A stretch of 64,000 nt of DNA from NCBI GenBank assembly GCA_944470555.2, contig OX104127.1, positions 138,216,786-138,280,785 of the forward strand, in the 5' to 3' direction. The notes under the pieces were generated by a model, which saw only the letters and a program-made list of their open reading frames with translations, was not told the DNA's origin and ran no database searches. The DNA comes from Heterobilharzia americana. Its lineage: Eukaryota; Platyhelminthes; Trematoda; Strigeidida; Schistosomatidae. The position numbers and the translations under genes were made by a program. How positions within the stretch are numbered: the stretch's first letter is position 1; each line of letters starts with the position of its first letter. This document shows positions 11,701 to 21,989 of the stretch, one piece after another.

Positions 11701-11944
11701 AAGACACATCGGCGAATTGGCTTCCCGAAGGGAGGCTTTCACCAACTGACGTCATTTCGCCTCTCCGATTCCAGTGAGGAATAATTTTGTTATTATTCTT
11801 TAAATTTTGTTTGTGCTTCGAAGTTTGTTTAGCGGTTAGATTTGTTTTGTGGGGTAGAGTTGCTAGCCCTATGCTCAACCTTCCCTGTATACCCGGGCTT
11901 AGGAGCGGCTAGTAACTAGTGAACTAGTTAACCAGGCGAGATTG

Positions 11945-11980
11945 GTCCATGATGAATACTAACCTGAAATTAAACTTCAT
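11945..11980 (+). repeat. SINE-2 tail, right half, with target-site duplication
   Basis: GTCCATGATGAAT at 11,945-11,957 repeats the left duplication, and ACTAACCTGAAATTAAACTTC continues the SINE-2 tail interrupted at 9,185. Confidence 0.85.
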
Positions 11981-13250
11981 AACAAAATGATATTATAACA
12001 TTTTTTTAGCGTTATCATGATGACGAATAATTTACTGTCTGTTCAGTGCATTACAATATAACGCTAAAAAGTTAATTATAGTTTCATTATTGGTGTTATC
12101 ATTTTCATCAGTTAACACGTCAACGTTTTTAGAAATAGATAAACAAAGAAGTTGGTAAATAAGTAGTCTGAATATTTATACTTAAATTTCGCAAGACAAA
12201 ACGTTTATTTCCTCGTTTTCGTAGTTGATGGTAAAGTGAATATGTGAACAGGTTGACATTTGGGACTATGACAATGTCTAGTTTATTGAAAAATATCATT
12301 AGCACATTTTTGTCTAGCTAAATAGTTATACCTCTACCTTTCAGTCTTGTTTGCTGAGATCATGTACGATTTATTCAGAACAGAAATATTTTTTTGAATA
12401 CTTTCCTAACATATTGTTATGGATGAATAGATGAGTTAAGCATAGTCTGTGAATGTTTGCATTGAAATGTTTGACATAAAGATGAAGAGATTTGAATAAC
12501 TTCAATTGATATGACCTACTTATCGTACCTGGAATAATGAAACACCGATTATGAATAATGAATTTTTACTAAATGGAAGGAAAATAGTAGCAGTTTTACG
12601 ACAGCCATGTGACTGATTCAGTTATGACATTAAGAAATGACTCTGAACTAACCTACTTATTTCCTGCCACCCTGATTCCTAAAAGAAACCACTAAGAAGT
12701 AGTTCTTTTTCTTCTGTATTCTGTACATTCCTTTCCAAATGGTTCCATCTTAGCCGTATAAATTTACCATGAACAAAGAGGTTCTGATTTAATCCCTTCA
12801 CTGACCTCTACCTTGAGAATTTTAAGTAAGGATTTGTATAGTTCTATTGGTGCAAACAATAAGAAACAAATAAAACTTGTTATCAATGCCTTTTTCATAC
12901 AATAAAGTATAAAGTTTTGGGAACGGATCTTTCCCAAAGGTTATTTTTACTTGGCTTATCAATCCAGTTCATCATTATTACTTTTGATTAGTACCCATTA
13001 ACAGAGGTTGGCACCTTCTTATTCCCAGATTCAGTCATACTTCATCTCACATTTACATAGGGATAGAAAGAGAAGGTATAACTTTTCGAAGCCGCGTGTT
13101 TGTCCCATGCTCTTTCCTAATGAAATACCGTCATTTTTTCCGTAAAAATAAAGTTTTTCATGAATTAAAGATGATATTTTCATTGGAAGTCACATATACT
13201 TACTTACCAACAGTACTTTTCTTACAAATTACAGTTTGCTAATTGTTCGG
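11981..13250. other. AT-rich non-coding stretch with a small inverted repeat
   Basis: No gene seen. A 13-bp perfect inverted repeat (TTTTTAGCGTTAT at 12,003-12,015 and its complement at 12,058-12,070) encloses 42 bp. The rest is featureless to me. Confidence 0.55.
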
Positions 13251-13499
13251 CGTTCATCATGCTTAAGGATTTGTCCCTAAATGTTTCATCACCAGGCTAA
13301 GAAACTCCATCGACATTTAATTCATTTAGAAGTGAGGCATTTTCAAGTTGCATTAATCTTTATAACGGACATTTCCTAACCTTCAGCGTTATCAGCTTGT
13401 CGATAATAGTGAATTTTCATTCACTTTATCACTTTTCTTGTCATTTGATCTGATGTTTGTTTATTGACTTGTTTGGTTGATTTCGAGTTGGCTAATGCC

Positions 13500-13860
13500 T
13501 TCTAACTGTCATACCTTAAGGAACTCTCTGGTAGTTTTTGAACTTTCTTGTTCTAGTATTTCCACGTTGTTCCAGTCGAAGTTATGGTTATATTCGTTTG
13601 GATGTATTAATATTAATGACGACATATCATTTCGTTTGACTGTAATTAAGTGCTTGTGATACTCTTTGGTCAATTCCACAGCTGGATTGGTCAACGCATT
13701 GATGTCGAAAGTTCTTGCAGCCATTCTTATTGATTACGGTCGCCTTCTCTTTTTGACCAGAGGATCTTTTAGCTTCCATAATATGCTTTACAGAAATTTG
13801 GTTGATTTGTTTATTATGCTGACACAGAATGCTTTTAATGATCGTTTGGTGCATGGTAAA
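13500..13860 (-). pseudogene. GIY-YIG endonuclease fragment of the Penelope-like element
   Basis: Two overlapping minus-strand frames join to one domain. QKEKATVINKNGCKN and CVDQSSCGIDQRV stand for the Y..C..C...YVGQT..RIDQRV region, with the YVG motif changed to CVD. ITVKRNDMSSLILIHPN and FDWNNVEILEQESSKTTREF are the conserved C-terminal part (H..N..FDW...IL..E..). The frameshift and the lost YVG make it inactive. Confidence 0.75.
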
Positions 13861-13999
13861 GTAATTCGTTTTGCTGGTTATTTTATTTGTCCAGTGTATG
13901 TTCTGTTGATAGGCCTTTTTTGATGAAGTTGGTCAGACAGTCATTGGTTCTGAACACTTTTAGTAAGTTTTTTTGTTCTGACTTCCGCAACTGTTGTGT

Positions 14000-14345
14000 T
14001 CTTTACTGAGTCTTCGTGTACGTCTCATGAGACGCTGGGTTGTTACTGTTGCAGTCAAAAAGTGATCTGGGTATGTCACCTTCCAATACACTTAGTCTGT
14101 AAGGTTTCATCATGTGTTTTTGTGATAAGAATATCTAGCAAAGCGACGTCGTTATTTTCTTCTCTTGTGGATTAAATGCCTTCAGAAGTTTCGTTGATGG
14201 GATTGAACGTGTTTTCCAAATCTTTTGTTTTGATAACTAAACAAGTGTCGTCGACTTAAAGAATCCAAATTTTCGGTTCTAATCAGTGCATCACTGCTTC
14301 AGTGAGAAGTTAGGATATTGGTGAGCCGATATCAGTTCCTCAAAT
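14000..14345 (-). pseudogene. Penelope-like reverse transcriptase fragment
   Basis: Minus-strand translation shows GTDIGSPIS followed after a stop by LLTEAVMH (the GSPIS..AEAVM segment typical of PLE RT), then VDDTCLVIK, the YVDD catalytic motif (VDDT at 14,244-14,255), then ENNDVALLDILITKT, matching the LPFLDVLVTR segment. At least three stops interrupt it, so it is a relic. The N-terminal RT is missing or replaced by the right inverted arm. Confidence 0.75.
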
Positions 14346-14779
14346 TTTGTTTTAGATTCTCTTGTTGGACGGAAAGTATGTCGTGAGATATTTGTTGATT
14401 AGTTCCACCAAGTATATGGCAGCGATTTTCGTGTACCTTTGAAGTTTACGGTAATTATTGTGAGGGATACTCATTATTTCTTCGATGAGATCCAGTACAC
14501 GCGCTATTAGGAAAAAATCAGTCAACTCGAAATCAACCAAACAAATCAATAAACAGACATTAACTCAACCTCACAGGTCAAATGATAACAATAATGATAA
14601 AAGAGAATGAAAATTCACTACTATCCACAAACCGATAACGTTAAAGGTTGGGAGTTATTCTTTATAAGGACTGATGCAACTTGAAAATGCATCACTTTTA
14701 AATTAACTGAATGCCGATGAAATTTCATAACCTGGTGATGAAATGTCCAGTAACAAATTTCAAATCGCGGAGAACATCA

Positions 14780-17590
14780 AATGATTATCACCCTTCTCTC
14801 AGTCTACGAATCTTCTCTACTATATCAAATTAGAATTCCTATATGTTTCTTCTACAGTTACGCTTCTGCTGAAACCACTTTGCAGTTTATTTTGTCATCG
14901 GTAACTGATCCTACTTTTAACCTCATTCTAGGAGACAGTATTTTACACTTTTCAAAGAGAAGCAAAAACATGCTTTGTTTACTGTTTGCATAGTTGAAAA
15001 AGCTTCCGAGTATGCTTTGATCTTGTTTATCATCTGCTTGTTTCCTTCGTTCTTACCTATCTCCCAAATATTTTTGGAAAAATATTGTAGTTGTCTGCCA
15101 CAGTTTATTCTAATTCTTTTCCAGAATGATGTTTAATTTAGAAGTCTTTCCATTACAGTTCTGTTCACTAGATTTTGCTAATGACATTCACAAATTTAAC
15201 TAAAAATATTCGTTTCCGAGCTGAAAATTCGAGAGGTTTTGTGCGGTACATCTATATGCACTGTAAAAAATATTTCATCTACTTTCCTGTTGACTGTTTC
15301 CTAAAATCTAGTATTACTACCTCACTATTCAGTCAGCCTATCCACTGTATCACCTGCAAGGGCATCTTTTTCTAGAGATAAATAGGTAGCTTTTTTTATT
15401 CTCACGTCCAGCTTCGTTTTAGTGAAGATGTTTTGTTCAATTTTTACTTTCAACCATCCAACTGAATAACGTGTACTATACATCGACTCTAGTATTGTCT
15501 TCTGTTTTTATCATAGTTATTAGTTGCTTCTTCATCTTTTCTTCCTTAAGTCATTTCGATTATTTTAGTGACAGTTCACTTCTTTGTTGGTGTTCTTTTC
15601 GAGGAAGCACTTTTAGAAATGCTGATGTAAATTGTTCATTGATTATTGATTTGTGATTTTTGTAAGTTCTTGCAAGTGACTTCAATACACAACCGTCCTC
15701 ATTTCCCGTCGGAGCTTGATTGTAGCTGACAGGCTTTTCTAAGCCAGTGAGAACATATTTTGACTTAAAAGCATTCTGCATTAAAACCTAGAACAAACTA
15801 CTTGTATAAATCTAATCAGTACAGTGTTTTAAGTCTTGTGATGTAGTAGAGATTGCATGGCTTTTCGCCTTCATAACAGCAGTTCACTAAACTAAAAATT
15901 AACTTTTGAGCAGCGTAAATCCACAACACTTAATGTTATCCCAGTACCACAAAACCATCTGGTTTCATGCCAATAAGTTGTATTTTCGAAAGTTGGTTAT
16001 TTCTTCAAATAACCAAACCATTATCTAATCTTTTTCTGTATGTTAGTGATAAACCCGTCTGAAATCAATCGGCAGGAAGCCCAGAAAGGCGCGTCTACAA
16101 CCTTGAAGTAATCGATGTTCACTGTGTGAATGAAACACACATCACTCAGTGTTGTAGTCAGTGACGTTTCCACTAAGATATTTGGGTTGCGACTGACCTT
16201 CTGTGGGAGTGGATACGATACACAGATTGGTGACTGGAGACCAACCAATTTCGTTATTTGATCCTTAAGTACTAGTCGAATCCTACCGAGCCTTTATTCG
16301 CATAATATGTTTATATAGTACTTTTAATAGATGGAATTATTGGAGGATATGGATAGGGAAACAACTACTATAAATTCGGCTCTGTTTTGCTGATTAACTA
16401 TAGAGGTTTGTAATGGATGAAGTGTTAGAGATTTCTGTATAGACACACCATATTTTTCAGTGTCTACGTTATTATGACTAAGTAATTTAAGGATGAATAA
16501 GCGAATAAAGATATTAAATTTGAGAGAGATACAGCTTGTTTATGAAAACAAACAAAATATGTATGTCACTTGAGTGGTCATTCGGTCATATTTTATAACC
16601 ATTACAATATCTGATGCTTTTTAATTAGGACTATTGGTTGTTCACGTTATTTTAACCTTGACAAGGTTATGATCAACGGCAAACCTAATCGCCTACGGAT
16701 TTGTTGTGAACTTATGGTTGCGGATCAGTTATTAGCTGAATAACCCTTCTTATTCTTTCAGATGTCTATTGTTTGATGATTCAGCTCGAAAAACAATTAA
16801 TCTAATGGAAGTTTAAATGCTGCTTATTTTTACCCAGTTAAAAACTATATCACTCAACTCTTCTATAAAATGACAAATGCAAATTGATTCGCTTTTAATT
16901 GACTGGAGAACTGGTCGTTTAGATGCGTCTAGTTAGGCAGATACCAAGAAATGCTATTTTTGTTACTTCTTTCAGAGCTTAAGGACCTTGAAGTCTGACC
17001 TTAATGATCATTCTAAAAATTACTGCGATAACTAATTACGTTTCTGTCTTTTACGAATAACTACCTTCCCAGCCGAAATACTGCAGCCTGAGTGGTTATT
17101 TCGTCGGTTGTTAGCGTTATCTTTGAAGTCGCTCCACTTTGAATATGGTTCGTGTCATCAATCATCTTCATCAGAAGAAATAAAAAAGGTAGAAAACAGC
17201 ATCTAGGTTTTTCCTTTCACATGCATGATTTCTTCAATGCTACTAGTTTTTTTCTCATCCAGCAACTACATTATTTGATCTAATATTGTTCACCATCTTG
17301 TTGTGATTTAACAGTTTTTGGTTGAGGTAAATCACTAGGCAGGAACGTCTGAGATATTCTCAGTGAAGTATCCATTAATCCGCTTTATCAGATCGGTGAA
17401 CAGAGTGAGTTAACCGGAACAAAAACTTTTTAAGTTATACATCTTTAGTTAGTAAGAAAATACAAAGTAAATTTATCGCTTCATGCAGGTGATATTTTTC
17501 AAAATCGAAGAGATTCAAGCAGGATTAAATGTTTTTGATGCGATCAAACCGAAGTTTATGTCAGAGTTTTGAAACATCTCACTGACTTGT
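14780..17590. other. AT-rich non-coding stretch
   Basis: No supported gene. Frames at 14,781-14,993, 15,175-15,375, 15,471-15,781 and 16,021-16,248 do not resemble families I know. A pyrimidine tract followed by CAG at about 16,760 looks like a splice acceptor, but no convincing exon follows. Confidence 0.5.
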
Positions 17591-17739
17591 TTATTGAAAC
17601 TTTGAATTTCGCGTCGCTAAACTAGGTGGCATTGCTTGATGTCTGTTACCAGGTGGACTCTTGTGCGGATATCTTGATACCGCCTAGATATTCGTTGCAT
17701 TGTGTTCTATTTAGTTACGAGCGATGCAATACAAGATCT

Positions 17740-17965
17740 GCGCTTCCTCTTATTTCAAACATGTCAACTGGATGTACCCGGACCACAGTGAGTGATGGTG
17801 TTCCCACTGAGACTCAAACCTAGTACACATCGTTTCAAGCATCGAGGCGTTTTTCTCTAGTGGTGGGACTTTTGACCTACTCTAGCTGACGAGTCCCAGA
17901 TAAGACGAAATCCGCTTCCTGAATTCCACAGACAGTCACCAAATATACTACAATCACACTGACCT
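17740..17965. repeat. Smα-like elements, head-to-head pair
   Basis: Minus part (about 17,760-17,860): TCAACTGGATGTACCCGGAC, ATGGTGTTCCCACTGAGACTC (mirrored B box), CACATCGTTTCAAGCATCGAGGC. Plus part (about 17,880-17,965): hammerhead ribozyme followed by CCTGAATTCCACAGACAGTCACC. Confidence 0.75.
17880..17925 (+). ncRNA. Hammerhead ribozyme, Smα type
   Basis: CTGACGAG at 17,886-17,893, stem II GTC/GAC, CGAAA ending at 17,910, and a TTC cleavage triplet ending at 17,918. All invariant core positions are present. Stem I keeps only a short match (CTAG facing CTGA) and stem III is weak, so activity is uncertain. Confidence 0.6.
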
Positions 17966-18902
17966 GTTTTTTAGAGGGTTGTGATTTTATGATTAAAGGT
18001 CTGAAGGAAGTCCACAATCAAGTGATTAAAAACCTAGGTGCAGCTTCTGTAGGTTCGACTGCCAGTTAGTTTGATTTAACTGGCAAACTCAGAGTTTGCT
18101 TTGTAAGTTTCAACGGAGACTTATCAGTCACGTAGATGTTCTTGGTGTCTAGTAGTAGTTAACTTTATCAGTTCATTAGACTCGTGTCAGAGACTCTTAT
18201 CTGTCACAACTGCTGGATACTCCTCAAGGCTAATTCTCTCAGCAGCCCACTTGGGCGGCTGAAGAACTACTTTCTTATTGCGGTTTTCCGTTCAGCCAGC
18301 CAGATGATTTGACTGAACTAATGCATGACATTCTTAGCCAGTATGCTGTTAATAAAATACCACACATTCGTGTCATAGAGTGAATTCTAACTATAATGGT
18401 AATGATTTAAGCTAGGAATGTAAAGACTAGCAATTCAATGTACTCTGACCGTTAAATGTGTTCTTGCAAGGTTTAGGTTCATATTTTCATGGTAAATATA
18501 CGTCCTAGTAGGTTTGTTTGCCATGTATATAGTGGATTGCCAAATTTTAAATCTCGAATACTTAGTTGTTTAGTGTCCAAGGCGATTCAGATCGAAGATC
18601 TATTTGCACACAATCACGGTATATCGCTTATAAAAAGTATCTATTTTCAAAGCTCATTAATATGCTTTTTTACCAGTAAGAAATAATTGAAAACTGTGAT
18701 ATCATGCAACATTTTGAAGGAACTAACAGTTTAATTTTATTGACGACTAAGTTAATATTTAAGAAATAACCAAAGTTTTGTTTTATAATTAGACCGTTGT
18801 GATATTTTTGGTTGATATCGCTGTCATATTCTTTTAGAACTTCATCAACCTTTTCTGACAGTTTTCTTCTAGCCAAACTGAAGATCCCTGGAGTCATGGG
18901 TA

Positions 18903-18952
18903 CGCACTGCCAAGGAGTCCCAAACTAAGACGAAACACCTGTCCATTGCTCC
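18903..18952 (+). ncRNA. Hammerhead-like segment, SINE-2 unit 1
   Basis: GCACTGCCAAGGAGTCCC...AGACGAAACACCTGTCCATTGC. The second box (CGAAA) and GTC cleavage triplet are intact; the first box reads CCAAGGA instead of CTGAGGA. Stem I halves GCACTG and CATTGC pair with one mismatch. Confidence 0.5.
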
Positions 18953-19264
18953 CAGGTTTCTAATCCTCCTCCAACTGGTGTCAGTCCATGATGATTACCA
19001 ACTTAAAAAATCACAAACCTTCAAATTCAATTGATCTGGTGCTCAGTGGTGATTAGCTTCGAGAGGTGATTCCTGAAGTTCCAATGAAAAGTCGTGACCG
19101 GTGAGGCAATGATGACATTGTGAGATGGTCTCACTATGTCGTGAACTGACAGAAGTTGGAATTATGAACCACTAAATTCCGACTCTGTACCTGGATGGCA
19201 GCGTGCTGACCATGGAACCTGGAGGTGCTGGGTTTAGTCCCTGGTGTGTCGAGGTTATGGGTGC

Positions 19265-19310
19265 GCACTGCTGAGGAGTCCCATACAATGACGCAACAGC
19301 TATCCATTGC
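19265..19310 (+). ncRNA. Hammerhead ribozyme-like fold, SINE-2 unit 2
   Basis: Stem I GCACTG (19,265-19,270) faces CATTGC (19,305-19,310). The core CTGAGGAG (19,271-19,278) fits CUGANGA. Stem II is partial, the second box reads CGCAA instead of CGAAA, then the near-palindromic CAGCTATC ends in an ATC cleavage-like triplet. One core change from a complete hammerhead. Confidence 0.55.
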
Positions 19311-19569
19311 TCTCAGATTTCCAATATTGCTCTAACTGATGCCAGTCCATGAGGAGTACTCACTCGAAAAAAGTAGTTAACATGAGACAGTTTTAAGTTC
19401 GTTGTTATTAAGAGTTGAATTATTGAAACCATTTACTGTTGAAACGTATTTTCTTACTTTTCACTATATTAGAATTACTACTGTCAAACTAAGTAGAAAC
19501 TATAAAAACACTTTAATCATCATTCTTGGTACAGCACTAGACCAGCTACCCAAAAGTAGCTAAGATATA

Positions 19570-19625
19570 TCTTGCCGCGGCCTCGATTTTCATTTCACCT
19601 TCAATCATCCAGGATCAAAGGTAAG
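19570..19625 (+). repeat. Possible SINE-3 fragment
   Basis: CGGCCTCGATTTTCATTTCACCTTCAATC resembles the tail of the tRNA-like SINE-3 near 30.0 and 35.9 kb. Short and uncertain. Confidence 0.3.
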
Positions 19626-20114
19626 TGTAATGATAAGCTTCTGCAGTTTTTAAATAATATTCTTTTCCATAACTTCTACATCAGGTCCTACAATTATATG
19701 TACGTATCGAAGACTTATGCGTTAATATTGTTAAGATTTGCTTATTAGTTTGTTAATACAGCTTAGAAAATCACTTCAGAAAAGTTTTTGCAAACATTAG
19801 AGAATAAACTATTGCTTGAATTAAGCCCAAAATAGTTAATTATCAAGACGATAATACAGCGTAGGTATTGCTATAAGGTGATAGTTTAACAAAACCAGTG
19901 AATGGTGTTAATGAGAGTTGGATAAAATAAATCAAAAAAGATGATTTGAGGAATATTAGCTTGATAGAATGTAACTCAAATTGAGCTACAAAACAGTTCA
20001 AAAGAATTTGTTAAAAATATTTTAGATTACAGGGATGAAGGGGGTATCAACAGTATGGAATCCGAAAATAAGATTACTTGAGGTAGGATATGAATAAATT
20101 TTTGTGTCCTGAAT

Positions 20115-20950
20115 CTAGTCATGGTAGTTCCGGTGGCCTCACTTTCTTTTTTTCAACACAGAACAAAGGCTATTTGATCCTGATTGCTACTGCTTCTGCA
20201 CTTTGGAAGATTCACAGCAAGGTACCTTTTTGCAAGTTAATGGAAGCCCGGTATAAAATGGAAAACCATTAATTCATATCCACCTTACGGTTTGTTTCAA
20301 CTAAGTATGGTAATACGGAGGTGGTAATGGTCTTTACTGCACCTTTACTTCACGCTGGGAGATGTTTTCGAGCACGGAAAATGAAAATCCAAGAGCAGCG
20401 ACCAACACAACTGGCTCCACAGGAGCAGTCGAACTGATAAACCATATATTTCTTTATGAATTTATCAGTATAGCCATTTTCAGTTAGTATATTGTGCAAA
20501 GTTATCAGTTCTTCCTTACCTGTGTCTTTTGAAGAAGAAGCACGCTCGTGTGATGAAACAACACTTATGTGCATGAATTCCTTTTCCAACAAATAAACAG
20601 ACAAACAAATTCTCAACAAACACTTCAAACTTACTAGATGTTAAGTTGTTCCGATATTATACTGAAAGCTGTTTCAGAACTAAGACTCTTAAAACGAATT
20701 ATAGCTTCTTCTTCTCCTTTTTTCCAGGTAGTAATGATATGTTTGGAACCAGTCACTGAGTTACTGCGATATAAAGTTTTGTTTAGATTCAAACGTAGTA
20801 GTCATCACAAATGTCTTAAGGGTATGATTCATAAAAGGTTCCCTAATGAAACGGGTAATCCCGATTCTGATCCAGAACTTCAAAATAAGAAAACTATTTA
20901 TCCAAATATATTCCATCATCAGTAAGTTTCGTATTGGATAATGTCCCATC
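20115..20950 (-). pseudogene. Penelope-like element fragment (RT end and GIY-YIG endonuclease)
   Basis: Minus-strand frames give, in order, a poorly preserved segment around 20,761-20,950 (KTFVMTTTFESKQNFISQ), then GKEELITLHNILTENGYTDKFIKK (the EEL..L..IL..NGY...FI signature before the PLE linker). Then comes VYQFDCSCGASCVGRCS, the GIY-YIG core (Y.F.CSCGA.YVGR). Further left the C-terminal part reads LYRASINLQKGTLL and AEAVAIRIK then PLFCVEKK in frame with two stops. The linker between NGY and the endonuclease is missing, so this copy is deleted as well as decayed. Confidence 0.7.
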
Positions 20951-21499
20951 AAGAATTTTGAGAAATATTTGAATTATTATTCTAAAATTAATTATTATTT
21001 ACAATAATCCTGATTTTTAAGAAGTTACATCTGTAGATCGTCAGCATCGGCAGCATAAAATGGAAATTCATACCCCTTTTAATGAGTTACATTTAAGTAG
21101 TTGTACTTTCTTAGCAGTTATTCACTCAAGTTAACTTGATAGATAACATTACCAGTATGATTCTAAAAAGATACTCTGAGAATATTTAGTTAAACGAAGC
21201 ATACATCAAAAAGAGTTAATTCATAGTGGTAACCTACTTTCAAAATTTCTAAAGAAACACTTACATTTTGGTTTCCTTATCAGAAATTATTTAATGTTGT
21301 TCGAAGGTTGAATATCACTAAAACTTTCATAGGTTAGAAATTCAAGGATATAAAGCAGTTTTAAAATTATACTTTCAAATACTATAGCTTGTGTATTGAG
21401 AAATCCAGAAGTATTCGTTTGAGTAGCAGCAATAATTTAAAATATGGTAAAATAACATCGGTAACGAATTATTATTCATTGATACCAGTAATTTCCGAT

Positions 21500-21890
21500 T
21501 GTTATTCTGGATCAAGTTTATCAACCTCTGTTGGCATATATGCTCCCATGTGGACGCCTCGTTATTGTCCGACTATTTGTCATGTTGTATTTTTCATTTT
21601 GTCGGCTAGCAGTGGAATCCAAGAAGCTTGTTTCGTCTTATTCAGGACTCACCAGTTAGATGTACCTGCACCCCAGTGATACCCATTGCACTAGAGTTGG
21701 CCGTCGTACCTCAGTGGCCTAGTAGGTAGAGGTTTTGCGTTGGAATTTATAGGTACTGTGTTTTCGTCCTAGTGGGGACAACGTCACCAACTGGGCCGCA
21801 GGTGCATCCAGCTGGTAAATGTCAAATAAGATGACACACGCATCCCTGATTCCGCTGCTAGACACTACCAGACACATTGCAGCAAAATGT
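21500..21890. repeat. Smα-like elements, head-to-head pair
   Basis: Minus part 21,520-21,680: CTGTTGGCATATATGCTCCC, GCTAGCAGTGGAATCC, mirrored ribozyme, GATGTACCTGCACCCCAGTG. Plus part from about 21,690: TTGGCCGTCGTACCTCAGTGGCCTAG (tRNA-like head), CTAGTGGGGACAACGTCACC, GCAGGTGCATCCAGCTGG and the 3' end CATCCCTGATTCCGCTGCTAG. The plus ribozyme core is badly mutated (CTGGTAAATG...GATGACA). Confidence 0.8.
21612..21664 (-). ncRNA. Hammerhead ribozyme, Smα type (one core change)
   Basis: On the minus strand: CTGGTGAGTCCTGAATAAGACGAAAC, with a TTC triplet before TTGGATTCC. A6 is replaced by G; stem II and CGAAA are kept. Confidence 0.55.
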
Positions 21891-21989
21891 AGTGTGATTA
21901 CAAACATAAGTCGCTGACAGTCTTACGTCTGTTCAAATTCTGTTTTGGTAGTTGGGTACCTTTAAAAACCAAATGAAATCTGATTTATT

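Larger units (their letters stand above)
9186..11944 (-). mobile_element. RTE-clade non-LTR retrotransposon, copy 1 (internally deleted)
   Basis: A 2,759-bp element on the minus strand between identical 13-bp target-site duplications, with a 3' tail of AATAAATAA-type repeats at 9,186-9,202. It has a GC-richer 5' end (CCCGGGTATACAGGG, reverse complement near 11,890), an APE-type endonuclease region and an RT region. Compared with copy 3 it lacks about 700 bp between them: the endonuclease part ending ISPDA runs directly into the RT linker KQWADHFKKLLNRP at about 10,955-11,000. It is inserted into a SINE-2 tail. Several frameshifts and core RT changes make it non-autonomous. Confidence 0.9.
13251..14779 (-). 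mobile_element. Penelope-like element with inverted terminal repeats
   Basis: About 1.5 kb on the minus strand. Two arms of about 250 bp, 13,251-13,496 and 14,514-14,779, are inverted copies of each other; shared stretches include GTTTGGTTGATTTCGAGTTG, GAATTTTCATTC and CATTTTCAAGTTGCAT. Between them lie an RT fragment (14,000-14,345) and a GIY-YIG endonuclease fragment (13,500-13,860), in the order expected for Penelope-like elements. PLEs characteristically carry terminal repeats in direct or inverted arrangement. The element is decayed, with stops and frameshifts in both domains. Confidence 0.8.
18893..19372 (+). repeat. SINE-2 tandem dimer (361-bp period)
   Basis: Two ribozyme segments in direct repeat: GGAGTCCCA at 18,914 and again at 19,275, an offset of 361 bp. 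The first unit supplies ribozyme plus tail (GGTGTCAGTCCATGATGA, TCACAAACCTTCAAATTCAATTG). It runs directly into the upstream arm (GTGATTAGCTTCGAGAGGTG), tRNA-like head (GGATGGCAGCGTGCTGAC), B-box-like GGGTTTAGTCC, the second ribozyme and the second tail. This is the clearest statement of the whole unit. Confidence 0.85.

Noticed and set aside
20162..20221. 60-bp exon-like interval with a strong pyrimidine tract (TTTCTTTTTTTCAACACAG) and a GTACC donor, open in phase 0.
   Set aside because: The minus strand of the same interval reads as the C-terminal part of a Penelope-like GIY-YIG endonuclease (LYRASINLQKGTLL, then AEAVAIRIK and CVEKK), so the splice-like look is incidental.
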